Assembly (NCBI GenBank): GCA_963732405.1
Contig: CAVSZG010000005.1
Coordinates: 496,001 to 560,000, forward strand
From: JAUIAI01 sp963732405
GTDB lineage: Bacteria > Pseudomonadota > Gammaproteobacteria > Burkholderiales > Burkholderiaceae_E
DNA: 64,000 nucleotides
Reading direction: 5' to 3'
Part shown: piece by piece, positions 8,423-17,357 of the stretch
Layout of the letters: each line of letters starts with the position of its first letter
Position numbering within the stretch: position 1 is the first letter of the stretch
Notes under the pieces: model-generated
Told to the model about the DNA's origin: nothing
The model's input: only the letters and a program-made list of their open reading frames with translations
The model's database searches: none
Position numbers and translations under genes: made by a program

Positions 8423-9328
8423 TTACTGACCTCCGGTTTTCTCGATGGCTTCGCGGATCTCGCGAATCGTTTGTTCGATTTCGTCTTCGGTGATTTCAAC
8501 CTTGTCGTCGACATCATCCAGACCCACCGCAATCGTGGTGGTCACGGCGCCATCGGGTACCAGCAGCGAGGACAGGTCGGATTCATCATCATCGCCTTCC
8601 CAGTGCACGGCGACGGCTGTCGCATTGTCGGCCGACGGCCCCTCGGTACTGACTGCCTCCTGAACCAGGGCCGGTACGCTCGTGACCAGCGGTGCCGCGC
8701 TGATGGCACGGCAGACCTCGGGGTCGGACATCGCCGACCAGACGCCGTCGCTACAGAGCAGCATCCGGTCGCCACGTTCGAGTTCGTGTGCACCGGACAA
8801 CTCGACCATCGGATCGAAGGGCGAGCCCAGGCAATTGAGCACCTTGTTGCGCTCGGGATGATTCTCCTGCTCGGCCTTGGTGATCAGGCCCATGTTGACC
8901 AGACTCTGCACCTTGGAATGATCTTCGGTACGCATCACGCATTCACCGTCGCGCACCCAGTACAGACGCGAATCGCCCGCATGGGCCCACCAGGCGAATC
9001 CATGCTGGATCACGCAGGCAACCACGGTCGTGCGAGGCGACTCTGGCAGATGATGCAGTTCCTGGAACCGCAGAATCTCGCGGTGGGCACGTCGCAGCGA
9101 CATGTCGAGAAATCCGGCGGGATCGGCAAGCGAGGGGCGCGCAGCGATCTGGAAGGCAGCCGCCACTGTCTTGAGCGTGATCTGCGCGGCAACCTCGCCT
9201 CGCAGATGGCCGCCCATGCCATCGGCAACGATCATCAGGAGGGTATCGCGAGTGAACGAATAACCCATCCGATCCTGGTTCGATTTGCGCGACCCGAGCA
9301 GCGAGTCCTGGTAGATCGAGAATCTCAC
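8423..9328 (-). CDS. PP2C-family Ser/Thr protein phosphatase
   Basis: A cytoplasmic phosphatase of 301 residues without membrane segments. The metal-site motifs of the PPM/PP2C family appear in order: SNQDRMGY near residue 15, VADGMGGH near 35, WAHAGDSRLYWV, LLCSDGVWSAM, and ADNATAVAVHW near the end of the fold. An acidic C-terminal tail (about 250-301) follows. It probably removes phosphate from Ser/Thr on targets of the kinase encoded just upstream, whose stop lies 7 bases before this start. The pairing in one transcription unit suggests an opposing kinase-phosphatase couple. Confidence 0.92.
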   Translation of the reverse strand: MRFSIYQDSLLGSRKSNQDRMGYSFTRDTLLMIVADGMGGHLRGEVAAQITLKTVAAAFQIAARPSLADPAGFLDMSLRRAHREILRFQELHHLPESPRTTVVACVIQHGFAWWAHAGDSRLYWVRDGECVMRTEDHSKVQSLVNMGLITKAEQENHPERNKVLNCLGSPFDPMVELSGAHELERGDRMLLCSDGVWSAMSDPEVCRAISAAPLVTSVPALVQEAVSTEGPSADNATAVAVHWEGDDDESDLSSLLVPDGAVTTTIAVGLDDVDDKVEITEDEIEQTIREIREAIEKTGGQ

Positions 9329-9335
9329 GGCAAAC

Positions 9336-10421
9336 TCAGCTAGAGGCGATCAGGCTGTGCTGATCGGGGTCGGGGCGGACGGTGCGGGTGGTGTTCAGCG
9401 CGTTCCACCAGCGCGACAGCCGGCTCCTGGGCGGCTCGGCCGGTAGTTCGATCGCCCGCAACGCGCGTTGCAGGGCAAATACGCTTTGCGGCCGTTCGAC
9501 CGGATCGAGCTTCACGCACCAGATGATCAGGTCGAGCAGCGCCTGCGAATACACACCCGACAGACGGTCGATCGCTGTGGGTAATTTGTCTTCCTTGGCG
9601 CGCTTGTCGGCCGGTTGCGGCGGCATGCCGGCCATGCAGGCATACATGCTCGTGCCCAGCCCGTACACATCGGTCCAGGGTCCGAGCCGGGGATTCTTGC
9701 GGTAGAGCTCGGGCGCGGCAAAGCCCGGCGTATACATCGGGAACAGCTTGGGCCCGTCGGTGTCCAGGGTACGGCGTGCCGCGCCAAAATCGAGCAACAA
9801 GGGCGTGCCGTCCATGCGCAGATAGACATTGGCCGGCTTGAGGTCCAGGTGAAGCAGGCGATTCGCATGCACTTCGCGCAGGCCGCTCATGACGTGATTG
9901 AACACATGAATCACGTGTCGCTCGGCGAGTACGGTCTGGGTGATCGGCGTGAGTTCGGCCTTGTCAGACACCTCGGACTTGTCCTCGGCAGGGCCGGCCT
10001 TGTCACCGGCCTTGTCACCAGCCTTCTGGTTGGCCTTGCGATGACGAAGGACGATTTCCTGCAGACTGCGCCCGTTTTCGAAGCACATCACCATATAGAC
10101 GGTGTCGTTGGCCCGAAAGAAATTCACGACCCGCACGACGTTCGGGTGGAAGATGCCCGCCAGCGCCCTGCCTTCCTCGAAAAAGCACTTCATGCCGTTT
10201 CGGAAGGTGACCAGATTTTTTTCTTCGACGGAGGGCTTGAGTTCGCCAGTGTGCCGCTTGACCAGATTGCTCGGCAGATACTCCTTGATCGCGAACTGCT
10301 CGCCGGTGTCGTCTTCGGCCAGATACACAATCGAGAAGCCGCCGCTCGCAATCTTGCGTACGATACGATACCCGTTGATTTCCAGCCCATCGGGCAGGGG
10401 AGCGTTCTTCTGCGTGCCCAT
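9336..10421 (-). CDS. Hanks-type Ser/Thr protein kinase
   Basis: A soluble kinase of 361 residues. From the ATG at 10421 the glycine loop IASGGFSIVY begins at about residue 24, Lys46 in FAIKEYLP is the ATP lysine, the catalytic loop reads HLDLKPANVYL (HLD in place of HRD) and the Mg-binding motif is LLLDFGAARR. TPGFAAPEL corresponds to the APE motif. There is no transmembrane or PASTA segment. A Lys/Asp-rich insert with the repeated unit KAGD lies between the N- and C-lobes. An open frame extends well upstream but would run into the divergent yicC start and adds no recognisable sequence. It heads the kinase-PP2C-rph-rdgB-hemW run. Confidence 0.9.
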   Translation of the reverse strand: MGTQKNAPLPDGLEINGYRIVRKIASGGFSIVYLAEDDTGEQFAIKEYLPSNLVKRHTGELKPSVEEKNLVTFRNGMKCFFEEGRALAGIFHPNVVRVVNFFRANDTVYMVMCFENGRSLQEIVLRHRKANQKAGDKAGDKAGPAEDKSEVSDKAELTPITQTVLAERHVIHVFNHVMSGLREVHANRLLHLDLKPANVYLRMDGTPLLLDFGAARRTLDTDGPKLFPMYTPGFAAPELYRKNPRLGPWTDVYGLGTSMYACMAGMPPQPADKRAKEDKLPTAIDRLSGVYSQALLDLIIWCVKLDPVERPQSVFALQRALRAIELPAEPPRSRLSRWWNALNTTRTVRPDPDQHSLIASS

Positions 10422-10544
10422 CGGGTGTTCCGCGTAGTCCTGTGTCGGCCGGCCTCGGCCTGTGTTGTATGTTGACGCCGGTGTCGGCAGCGCCGGTGTC
10501 AGTGAGCAGGATAATTTTACGTTCATTCGGGGGCAAATCGAATC

Positions 10545-11510
10545 TTGACCGACAAACGTCACGCAGCGCCTGCGCCGACCCGATCCGATGCCGCCCGCGC
10601 CGGGGCGACGCGCCGGGCCGTCCAGAGCATGACCGGCTATGCGAACCGGTCCTGCGTCGACCAGCCCGAGCTCGGTCTGGAACTTCGCGGGGTCAATTCC
10701 CGCTTTCTGGATCTTGTGTTCCGGGTTCCCGACGAACTGCGGAGTGTCGAACCGGGGCTGCGCGATCTGTTGCGCCAGCGCCTGGATCGCGGCAAGGTCG
10801 AGTGCCGGGTCAGCCTGCAATCGGCGGGCGGCCCCGGCACCAAAGGGCATGATCCCGACCCGGTGGCGCTGGCCGCCCTGCGCTCCCTACTGGACAGACT
10901 GGGCGAGGCAATCCCCGGCCTGAGCCCTCCCAGCGCCTCCGATCTGCTTCACCTGCCGGCCTTGTTCGCCCGCCCGCCTGACCCTGAAACGCTGGCTCAG
11001 CGCTTACTGGCCCTGGCCGAACCCGCGATCGAGGATTTCATCGCCTCGCGATCGGCCGAGGGTGACCGCCTGGTCGGCCTGATCGAGGCGAGGCTGGACG
11101 AGGTGGCCGCGCTGGCGTCCGGATTGCGCGAACGAGTGCCGCAGATTACTGCCGCCTTCGAGGCCAGGCTTGCCGAGCGAATCGCCAGAGCACTCGATGA
11201 CGCCGGCACTGCCGGCGGCCTCGACCCGGGCGAACTGGCGGCCAGGGTCAGCCAGGAAGTGGCCGTGTTCGGTCTGCGCGCCGATGTGGCCGAGGAACTG
11301 GACCGGCTGGGTGCTCATGTCGACGAATGCCGCCAGCGGCTGCGCGGCCCGGGCCCGGTCGGCAAGCGGCTGGACTTCCTGATGCAGGAAATGAACCGCG
11401 AGGCCAACACCCTGGGATCCAAGGCGAGTGCCATCGACCTGACCCGCACGGCCATTGACCTGAAAGTGTTGATCGAGCAAATCCGCGAGCAGGTGCAAAA
11501 CCTTGAATGA
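10545..11510 (+). CDS. yicC: YicC family endoribonuclease
   Basis: A protein of up to 321 residues. It carries the opening SMTGYAN, the ELRGVNSRFLDLVFRVP segment and the C-terminal GKRLDFLMQEMNREANTLGSK motif of the YicC family, shown in enteric bacteria to act as an endoribonuclease that affects small RNAs. The listed start is a TTG preceded by a G-rich stretch. The family normally begins a few residues before SMTGYA, so the ATG at 10629 is a serious alternative and the first ~28 residues are doubtful. It overlaps the likely gmk start by 8 bases. Confidence 0.88.
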   Translation: MTDKRHAAPAPTRSDAARAGATRRAVQSMTGYANRSCVDQPELGLELRGVNSRFLDLVFRVPDELRSVEPGLRDLLRQRLDRGKVECRVSLQSAGGPGTKGHDPDPVALAALRSLLDRLGEAIPGLSPPSASDLLHLPALFARPPDPETLAQRLLALAEPAIEDFIASRSAEGDRLVGLIEARLDEVAALASGLRERVPQITAAFEARLAERIARALDDAGTAGGLDPGELAARVSQEVAVFGLRADVAEELDRLGAHVDECRQRLRGPGPVGKRLDFLMQEMNREANTLGSKASAIDLTRTAIDLKVLIEQIREQVQNLE

Positions 11511-12216
11511 AATCCGTCAGAGCAGTGATCGGGTCACGACATCCGGCTTGCCAGATACCCGGCCAACGACCCCGCCAGAGGGATTGGCCGCTGCCTTCGC
11601 TGGCAGTGTGTTCGCCGTGGTCGCACCGTCCGGAGCGGGCAAAACCTCGCTCGTGCGGGCCCTGTTGACCGAGCATGGCGCCCTGCAGTTATCGGTTTCC
11701 TTCACCACCCGGGCGCCGCGCCCCGGCGAAACCGACGGGGTCGACTACTTCTTCGTCTCCCGCGACGACTTCCTGGCGCGGCGCGACGCCGGCGAGTTTC
11801 TGGAGTGGGCCGAAGTCCATGGCAACCTGTATGGCACCTCCCGGCGCTGGATCAGCGAACGGATCGAGGCTGGCGACGATATCCTGCTCGAAATCGATTG
11901 GCAGGGCGCGGTTCAGGTTCGGGCGCGTTTTCCCGACGCAGTCGGCATCTTCATCGCCCCGCCCTCGCTCGAGGAACTGCGCCAGCGGCTGATGCGGCGT
12001 GGCCAGGATGCGCCGGCCGTGATCGAGCAACGCGTCAAGGCAGCGACTCGCGAATTGCAGGAAGCGCATCGCTTCGAATATGTTATTATTAATCAAGACT
12101 TTGCAAGCGCACTACAAGACCTCAGCGCGGTCATCGAGGCATCCCGGGTTCGCTACCGACAGCAACAGGCCCGGCATGCGGAGTTGTTCGTGAGGCTGGG
12201 GCTCGCTGCGCGCTAG
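11503..12216 (+). CDS. gmk: Guanylate kinase
   Basis: Phosphorylates GMP to GDP with ATP, supplying GTP and (p)ppGpp precursors. The P-loop APSGAGKTSL is followed by the GMP-binding region SFTTRAPRPGE and GVDYFFVS, the EWAEVHGNLYGTS motif and DILLEIDWQGA. With the listed TTG start the protein has 237 residues and a ~32-residue extension before the P-loop strand; most Gmk proteins have only a few residues there, so a start near 11583 is possible. The cluster yicC-gmk-rpoZ-spoT is a standard proteobacterial arrangement. Confidence 0.93.
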   Translation: MNEIRQSSDRVTTSGLPDTRPTTPPEGLAAAFAGSVFAVVAPSGAGKTSLVRALLTEHGALQLSVSFTTRAPRPGETDGVDYFFVSRDDFLARRDAGEFLEWAEVHGNLYGTSRRWISERIEAGDDILLEIDWQGAVQVRARFPDAVGIFIAPPSLEELRQRLMRRGQDAPAVIEQRVKAATRELQEAHRFEYVIINQDFASALQDLSAVIEASRVRYRQQQARHAELFVRLGLAAR

Positions 12217-12249
12217 CCAAAACCCATTCCTCCGAGCGAGATCATCATC

Positions 12250-12453
12250 ATGGCACGCATCACCGTTGAAGACTGTCTGAGCAAGATTCCGAACCGATTC
12301 GAACTCACGCTGGCCGCCACGTATCGTGCGCGCATGCTCGCGCAGGGACACACGCCCAAGGTGGATGCAAAGGACAAACCCACGGTCACCGCACTGCGTG
12401 AAATCGCGGCCGGCGAGATCGGCATCGAGATGCTGCGACGCGTTCCGACCTGA
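12250..12453 (+). CDS. rpoZ: RNA polymerase omega subunit
   Basis: A 67-residue subunit that helps assemble RNA polymerase and forms part of one ppGpp-binding site. The opening MARITVEDCLSKIPNRFEL, the RARMLAQGHTP segment and the closing VTALREIAAGEIG are characteristic; the short length and the HTP segment resemble Burkholderiales omega. It lies 33 bases after gmk and 46 bases before spoT, fitting a shared operon for the stringent response. Confidence 0.96.
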   Translation: MARITVEDCLSKIPNRFELTLAATYRARMLAQGHTPKVDAKDKPTVTALREIAAGEIGIEMLRRVPT

Positions 12454-12499
12454 GCGAACGTAGCAGCCAAAGATCATCCGACTGCCGCCCCTGACTGCC

Positions 12500-14773
12500 G
12501 TGCATACACTCGACACGCCAGATCCTGCGGCACTGGGTGACCCGGTTGTCGAGGTCGCCCGGCTTGATCACGTCGACCCTGACGTTCGGGTTGAATCGCC
12601 GGACACGGCAGCGTCGCTTGACGCACCGATCTACACGTCGCTGCCCGAAGCCACCCAGGTCGCCACCCTCGCCTCGTTGTCAGGCATCGTGGCCACGTAT
12701 CTGAGCGAGGACGATCAGCAACGCATTCGGGAGGCCTACCGATTCGGTGACGAAGCACACCTGGGACAGTTCCGCTCGAGTGGCGAACCCTACATCTCTC
12801 ATCCGATCGCCGTCGCCGAGATCTGTGCCGGCTGGAAGCTCGACGCCGATTCGCTGATGGCAGCCCTGCTTCACGATACGGTCGAAGACACTGGCGTGAG
12901 CACGGTCGATGTGCATGAGCGCTTCGGCGCCCAGGTGGCTGCGCTGGTTGATGGTTTGTCCAAGCTGGACAAGGTGCAGTTCGCCTCTCGCGAACAGCAT
13001 CAGGCCGAGAGCTTTCGCAAGATGTTGCTGGCCATGGCCCGCGACGCGCGGGTCATTCTGATCAAGCTGGCCGACCGGCTGCACAACCTGCGCACCCTCG
13101 ATGCGGTGCCCCTGGCCAAGCGTCGCCGGGTGGCCATCGAAACACTCGAGGTCTATGCACCGATCGCATCGCGACTGGGCCTTTACACGGTCTATCGCGA
13201 AATGCTCGATCTGTCCTTCATGGGTGCCTATCCGCGTCGATTCGCGGTGCTCTCCAAGGCGGTGAAGGCTGCGCGCGGCAATCGCAGTCAGGCCATCTCC
13301 CAGGTCTACAACGAGGTCAAGCAGGCGCTCCCGAAAGCGGGCATCCGCGCCGAGGTGTTCGCCCGCGAAAAGGCGCTGTACTCCATCTATCAGAAGATGC
13401 GCACCAAGCGCCTGCCCTTTTCCAAGGTCTTCGATGTGTATGGCGTGCGCGTGATCGTCGATGAGGTGCTCGACTGCTACAAGGCGCTCGGCGCCCTGCA
13501 TCTGGCCTTCAAGCCGGTACCCGGACGTTTCAAGGACTACATCGCGCTGGGCAAGGACAACGGTTATCAGTCACTGCACACCACGCTGATCGGCCCGTCC
13601 AATGTGCCGATCGAATTCCAGATCCGCACCCATGCCATGCAGCGGCTGGCCGAGTCGGGACTGGCAGCGCATTGGCTGTACAAAACCGATGCGCAGGAAT
13701 ATTCCGACCTGTCCAAGCTCGCCCATCAATGGTTGCAGACCCTGCTCGATATTCAGAGCAATACCGGTGATGCGCTCGAGTTCATGGACCATGTCAAGGT
13801 GGATCTGTTCCCCGACGAGGTTTATGTGTTCACGCCCAAGGGCGAGATCCGCGCGCTGCCACGCAATGCCACCCTGCTCGACTATGCGTATTCGGTGCAC
13901 ACCGATGTGGGCAACCATTCGGTCAGCGGCCGGATCAATGGCGCCACCGCTCATCTGAGCGATGCCCTGAACAGCGGCGACATGGTCGAAGTCATCACCG
14001 ATGCGCGGGCGCGGCCCACGCCGAACTGGCTCAATTTCGTGCGCAGCGGCAAGGCCCGCTCCGAGATCCGCCATTATCTGAAGACCATGCGCTACGACGA
14101 ATCGGTCGAGCTGGGTCGCAGTCTCATGACCCAGGCCCTGGGCGCCCTGAATATCGATCCGAGCACCGTCGAGCCGGCCATCGCCGAGAAGGCCGCGCGC
14201 GACAGCGGTGCGCGCAGCATGGAAGAGCTTTATGCCGACATCGGCATCGGCAAGCGACTGGCCCAGCTAGAAGCCCGATCACTGGCCTTGCAGTTGAGCG
14301 GCAAACCGGCTGCCGCGCGCATTCTGCCGCGCCTGGCGCCGGTCATGATCCGCGGCAATGAACGCACGTCGATCGCCTATGCCACCTGCTGTCATCCGAT
14401 TCCCGGCGACACGATCATCGGTCATTTACGGGGCGGCCATGGCCTGACCCTGCATCGTTCGCGTTGCCCGACTGCGGTCCGCCAGCGCGAGCGTGATGCC
14501 GAACGATTCATCGAAGTGCGCTGGTCCGACGATCTGGAAGGCCTGTTCCGGGTCGATCTGGAGCTCGAGGTATCGTCGCATCGTGGCACGCTGGGCAAGG
14601 TCGCGGGTGAAGTTTCGGCCTGCGATGCCAACATCGTGGACGTGAGCATGGACGAACTCGAGGACCGCGGCATGCTGCGTTTTGGCGTGCAACTGCGCGA
14701 CCGCACCCACCTGGCGCAGCTGCTGCGCAATTTGCGCAAGGTGCCCGTGATCTACGGTGTGCGCCGCCTCTGA
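12500..14773 (+). CDS. spoT: Bifunctional (p)ppGpp synthetase/hydrolase SpoT
   Basis: A long RelA/SpoT homologue of 757 residues (GTG start). The hydrolase domain is intact: LLHDTVEDTG with His125-Asp126. The synthetase domain (about 290-400) has GRFKDYIA, an RXKD motif typical of bifunctional enzymes, and GYQSLHTTL. A TGS domain follows (VYVFTPKGEIRALP, about 445-505), then a conserved Cys/His segment (CCHPIPGDTIIG, about 630) and a C-terminal ACT domain (about 685-757). It makes and degrades the alarmone during nutrient stress. The first ~45 residues are variable, so the start could be later. Confidence 0.95.
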   Translation: MHTLDTPDPAALGDPVVEVARLDHVDPDVRVESPDTAASLDAPIYTSLPEATQVATLASLSGIVATYLSEDDQQRIREAYRFGDEAHLGQFRSSGEPYISHPIAVAEICAGWKLDADSLMAALLHDTVEDTGVSTVDVHERFGAQVAALVDGLSKLDKVQFASREQHQAESFRKMLLAMARDARVILIKLADRLHNLRTLDAVPLAKRRRVAIETLEVYAPIASRLGLYTVYREMLDLSFMGAYPRRFAVLSKAVKAARGNRSQAISQVYNEVKQALPKAGIRAEVFAREKALYSIYQKMRTKRLPFSKVFDVYGVRVIVDEVLDCYKALGALHLAFKPVPGRFKDYIALGKDNGYQSLHTTLIGPSNVPIEFQIRTHAMQRLAESGLAAHWLYKTDAQEYSDLSKLAHQWLQTLLDIQSNTGDALEFMDHVKVDLFPDEVYVFTPKGEIRALPRNATLLDYAYSVHTDVGNHSVSGRINGATAHLSDALNSGDMVEVITDARARPTPNWLNFVRSGKARSEIRHYLKTMRYDESVELGRSLMTQALGALNIDPSTVEPAIAEKAARDSGARSMEELYADIGIGKRLAQLEARSLALQLSGKPAAARILPRLAPVMIRGNERTSIAYATCCHPIPGDTIIGHLRGGHGLTLHRSRCPTAVRQRERDAERFIEVRWSDDLEGLFRVDLELEVSSHRGTLGKVAGEVSACDANIVDVSMDELEDRGMLRFGVQLRDRTHLAQLLRNLRKVPVIYGVRRL

Positions 14774-14804
14774 TCGACCCCGCTGAGGCTCAGCCACCCG
14801 GCCC

Positions 14805-15554
14805 TCAGCCACCCAGCTCACGCAGATCGGCGACCACCTGGCGGCCAAATGAATCGCTGAGCAGATGCGCCACCAGGCGGCGTGCGCAGTCGTGCGGCGT
14901 GGCCAGCCCACCGTCCTGCTTGAGGTTGTCAAAGCGCGCCCGCTGCGGAAACTGTTCGAGCGTGCTGGCGCGAATCTGGCCCTGCATGTCCGTATCGATC
15001 ACGCCGGGCGCCAGACTGCAGACGCGAAGCCCGCGGTCGCCATCGGCCGCAATGCCGCGCGCATGATGATCGAGCGCGGCCTTGGTCGCGCCATAAACGC
15101 TCCAGCCGGCCACGGCGTTGCGGCCCGCGCCGCTGGACACATGCAACAGACGACGATCGGCCGATACCGGAGCCTGTCGGACGAACGCCGCCGACAACAT
15201 CATCGGCGCACTGATGTTCACCGCGATCGCCTGCGCGATCGCCTGTTCGGTCTGCATGGCGAGCGGGCCGATCGGTGTAACCACGCCGGCATTGTTGATC
15301 AACAGGGCTCTGGTGCTGTCGGCCAGAAATGCCTTCAGTTCGTCGGTGGCGAGCCATCGGGCCAGTGCGGTGAGATCGGCCAGATCAAGCGCGAGTTGCC
15401 GAATGGGCGGCCCATCGGCAGCTTGCAGGTCGCTGTTCTGTGCGCGCGAAATCGCCAACACCTCGACACCCGCCGCGCGCAGCCGCGCTGCGATGGCGGC
15501 ACCCAGACCGCGAGAATGCCCCGTCAGAATGGCCTTGCATCGACTCTGGGTCAT
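14805..15554 (-). CDS. SDR family short-chain dehydrogenase/reductase
   Basis: A Rossmann-fold oxidoreductase of 249 residues. The cofactor motif is LTGHSRGLGAA at the N-terminus, LLINNAGVV marks strand 4, and the catalytic Ser and Tyr-xxx-Lys are in HVSSGAG and YGATKAA. The sequence resembles sepiapterin-reductase-like or YciK-type SDRs, but the substrate cannot be read from sequence. The ATG at 15554 is preceded by an AGAGGAAA ribosome-binding site; a longer open frame upstream lacks one. The gene converges on spoT with 31 bases between the stops and is transcribed away from the hydrolase at 15708. Confidence 0.85.
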   Translation of the reverse strand: MTQSRCKAILTGHSRGLGAAIAARLRAAGVEVLAISRAQNSDLQAADGPPIRQLALDLADLTALARWLATDELKAFLADSTRALLINNAGVVTPIGPLAMQTEQAIAQAIAVNISAPMMLSAAFVRQAPVSADRRLLHVSSGAGRNAVAGWSVYGATKAALDHHARGIAADGDRGLRVCSLAPGVIDTDMQGQIRASTLEQFPQRARFDNLKQDGGLATPHDCARRLVAHLLSDSFGRQVVADLRELGG

Positions 15555-15707
15555 GGTGATTTCCTCTCGTGCGATTGAATCCGCAAGTGTAGAATGCCTC
15601 CGCCCGCACCGGGCAAAACACAAGAGCGGCCAGCCGCCGAGCCTGCATCGATCTCGAGATGAGTGGATCTGCAGCAGAGCGATCGCCCCACAACAATGGA
15701 GATGATC

Positions 15708-16784
15708 ATGATTTCACGCACCTGGTTACTGCAATCGCTGGTCGGCGCTGCTGCGGCAATTCCTGCGTTCAGCGGGCTTGCCGCCGACTGGCCCGGACAG
15801 CGCGATGGCAGCTATACGATCAAGGATTTCCGGTTCCATACGGGCGAAACCATCCCCAGCCTGAAAGTGGGTTACACCACGATCGGCAATCCCGACGGTG
15901 ATCCGGTGCTGATCCTTCATGGCACCACCGGCTCGGCCAAAAGCATGCTGGGCGACAAATTTGCCGGCGAACTGTTCGGGCCCGGGCAACCTCTGGATGC
16001 GAGTCGCCATTACATCATCCTGCCCGACTCGCTGGGCGCCGGGCGCTCCGCCAAGCCGTCCGACGGCATGCGGGCGAAGTTTCCGCGCTACAACTACGCC
16101 GACATGGTGCAGGTTCAACATCGCCTGGTCACCGAACACCTGGGCATTCGTCATTTGCGCCTGGTGCTGGGCAATTCGATGGGCGGCATGCATGTGTGGA
16201 TGTGGGCCCAGCAGTATCCTGGCCTGATGGATATCGCGGTGCCGATGGCTTCGCTGCCCAGCGAGATGTCCGGGCGCAACTGGATCACCCGTCGCCTGAT
16301 CATCGACTCGATTCGCAAGGATCCGTTATGGCAGGACGGCAATTACACGACGCAACCGCCCAGCGTGCAGTTCGCCAGCGTGTTTTACGGATTCGCCACC
16401 AACGGCGGCGATCAGGCCTTGAACCGTCTGGCGCCCACCCGAGCCCAGGCCGATGCGCTGCTCGATTCCCGTCTGACGGCCGAATTCAAGGGTGATGCGA
16501 ACGACAGCCTGTACCAGTGGGATTCCTCCCGTGATTACAACGCCCTGCCCGGACTGGACAAGATCACGGCCTATACCCTGGTGATCAATTCAGCGGACGA
16601 TGAGCGCAATCCGCCGGAGCTCGGCATTCTCGACCGCGAAATGAAGCGGATCCGACATGGCCGGGTGCTGCTGATTCCGGGCAGTGAGACAACCGCCGGG
16701 CATGGCACCACCATGCAGGCGGCACTCTGGAAGGATGAACTGGCCAAGGTGCTGGCGACCGCTCCCCGACTGAACTCGCCCTGA
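15708..16784 (+). CDS. Exported alpha/beta-fold hydrolase, MetX-like superfamily
   Basis: A predicted periplasmic hydrolase or acyltransferase of 358 residues. The chosen ATG has GGAG six bases upstream and begins a signal peptide (MISRTWLLQSLVGAAAAIPA) likely cut after GLAA. The mature part has the oxyanion region LHGTTGS, the nucleophile elbow GNSMGGMH, an acid candidate in INSADDERNP and a His in AGHGTTM, completing a Ser-Asp-His triad. The layout recalls homoserine O-acetyltransferase relatives, but export and the absence of methionine genes nearby argue against MetX itself. Its natural substrate is unknown. It ends 5 bases before the convergent greB. Confidence 0.82.
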   Translation: MISRTWLLQSLVGAAAAIPAFSGLAADWPGQRDGSYTIKDFRFHTGETIPSLKVGYTTIGNPDGDPVLILHGTTGSAKSMLGDKFAGELFGPGQPLDASRHYIILPDSLGAGRSAKPSDGMRAKFPRYNYADMVQVQHRLVTEHLGIRHLRLVLGNSMGGMHVWMWAQQYPGLMDIAVPMASLPSEMSGRNWITRRLIIDSIRKDPLWQDGNYTTQPPSVQFASVFYGFATNGGDQALNRLAPTRAQADALLDSRLTAEFKGDANDSLYQWDSSRDYNALPGLDKITAYTLVINSADDERNPPELGILDREMKRIRHGRVLLIPGSETTAGHGTTMQAALWKDELAKVLATAPRLNSP

Positions 16785-16789
16785 ACGGC

Positions 16790-17338
16790 TCAGCCGTAGC
16801 GCACGTCGAGCACTTCTAGCGTGTGTGGCCCGGCAGGCGTGTGCAACACCACTTCATCGCCGATCGTGCTTTTCATGAGGGCGCGCGCGATCGGCGACAC
16901 CCAGCTCACGTGCCCATGGCCGGCATCGACCTCGTCGATGCCGACGATGCGGATCGTCTCCTCGCTATCGCCATTGCGTAGAAAGTGGACGGTAGCGCCG
17001 AAGAAAATCCGCTCCTGACCGATCTGGGCCGCCGGATCGACCACTTCGGCTTTCTCCAGACGTTTGGTCAGAAAGCGGATGCGTCGATCGATCTCGCGCA
17101 GTCGCTTCTTGCCATAGATGTAGTCGCCGTTCTCCGAACGATCGCCGTTGGATGCCGCCCAGGACACCACCTTCACCACCTCGGGCCGTTCGGTGTCGAT
17201 GAGGCTCAACAGTTCGTCGCGAATGCGTTGATAGCCTTGCGGCGTGATGTAGTTCTTGACGCCCTTGGGGATCTCGGGCTGAGGCGGCAGATCGTCGTCT
17301 TCGTCCTGCGCATCTTCGCGCACGAAGGCCTTGTTCAT
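16790..17338 (-). CDS. greB: Transcription elongation factor GreB
   Basis: Rescues backtracked RNA polymerase by stimulating cleavage of the extruded transcript. Of 182 residues, a coiled-coil N-terminal domain contains SNGDRSENGDYIYGKKRLREID, whose acidic tip reaches the active site, and a C-terminal FKBP-like domain contains FFGATVHF and GDEVVLHTPAG. The KKRLREIDRRIRFL pattern is that of GreB rather than GreA. The first ~22 residues are an acidic extension. The gene stands 19 bases after the pmbA start-side neighbour's stop at 17358, on the same strand as pmbA. Confidence 0.94.
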   Translation of the reverse strand: MNKAFVREDAQDEDDDLPPQPEIPKGVKNYITPQGYQRIRDELLSLIDTERPEVVKVVSWAASNGDRSENGDYIYGKKRLREIDRRIRFLTKRLEKAEVVDPAAQIGQERIFFGATVHFLRNGDSEETIRIVGIDEVDAGHGHVSWVSPIARALMKSTIGDEVVLHTPAGPHTLEVLDVRYG

Positions 17339-17357
17339 GGCTCCGAGGCGCGGTCTG

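Noticed and set aside
7562..9343. Plus-strand open frame of ~590 codons across rdgB, rph and PP2C
   Set aside because: It is antisense to three well-conserved genes, shows no domain or motif, and arises from the low stop-codon frequency opposite GC-rich coding sequence.
10401..10850. Upstream extension of the kinase frame (~143 codons)
   Set aside because: It crosses the divergent yicC coding region and shows no kinase or other domain; the glycine loop follows shortly after the ATG at 10421.
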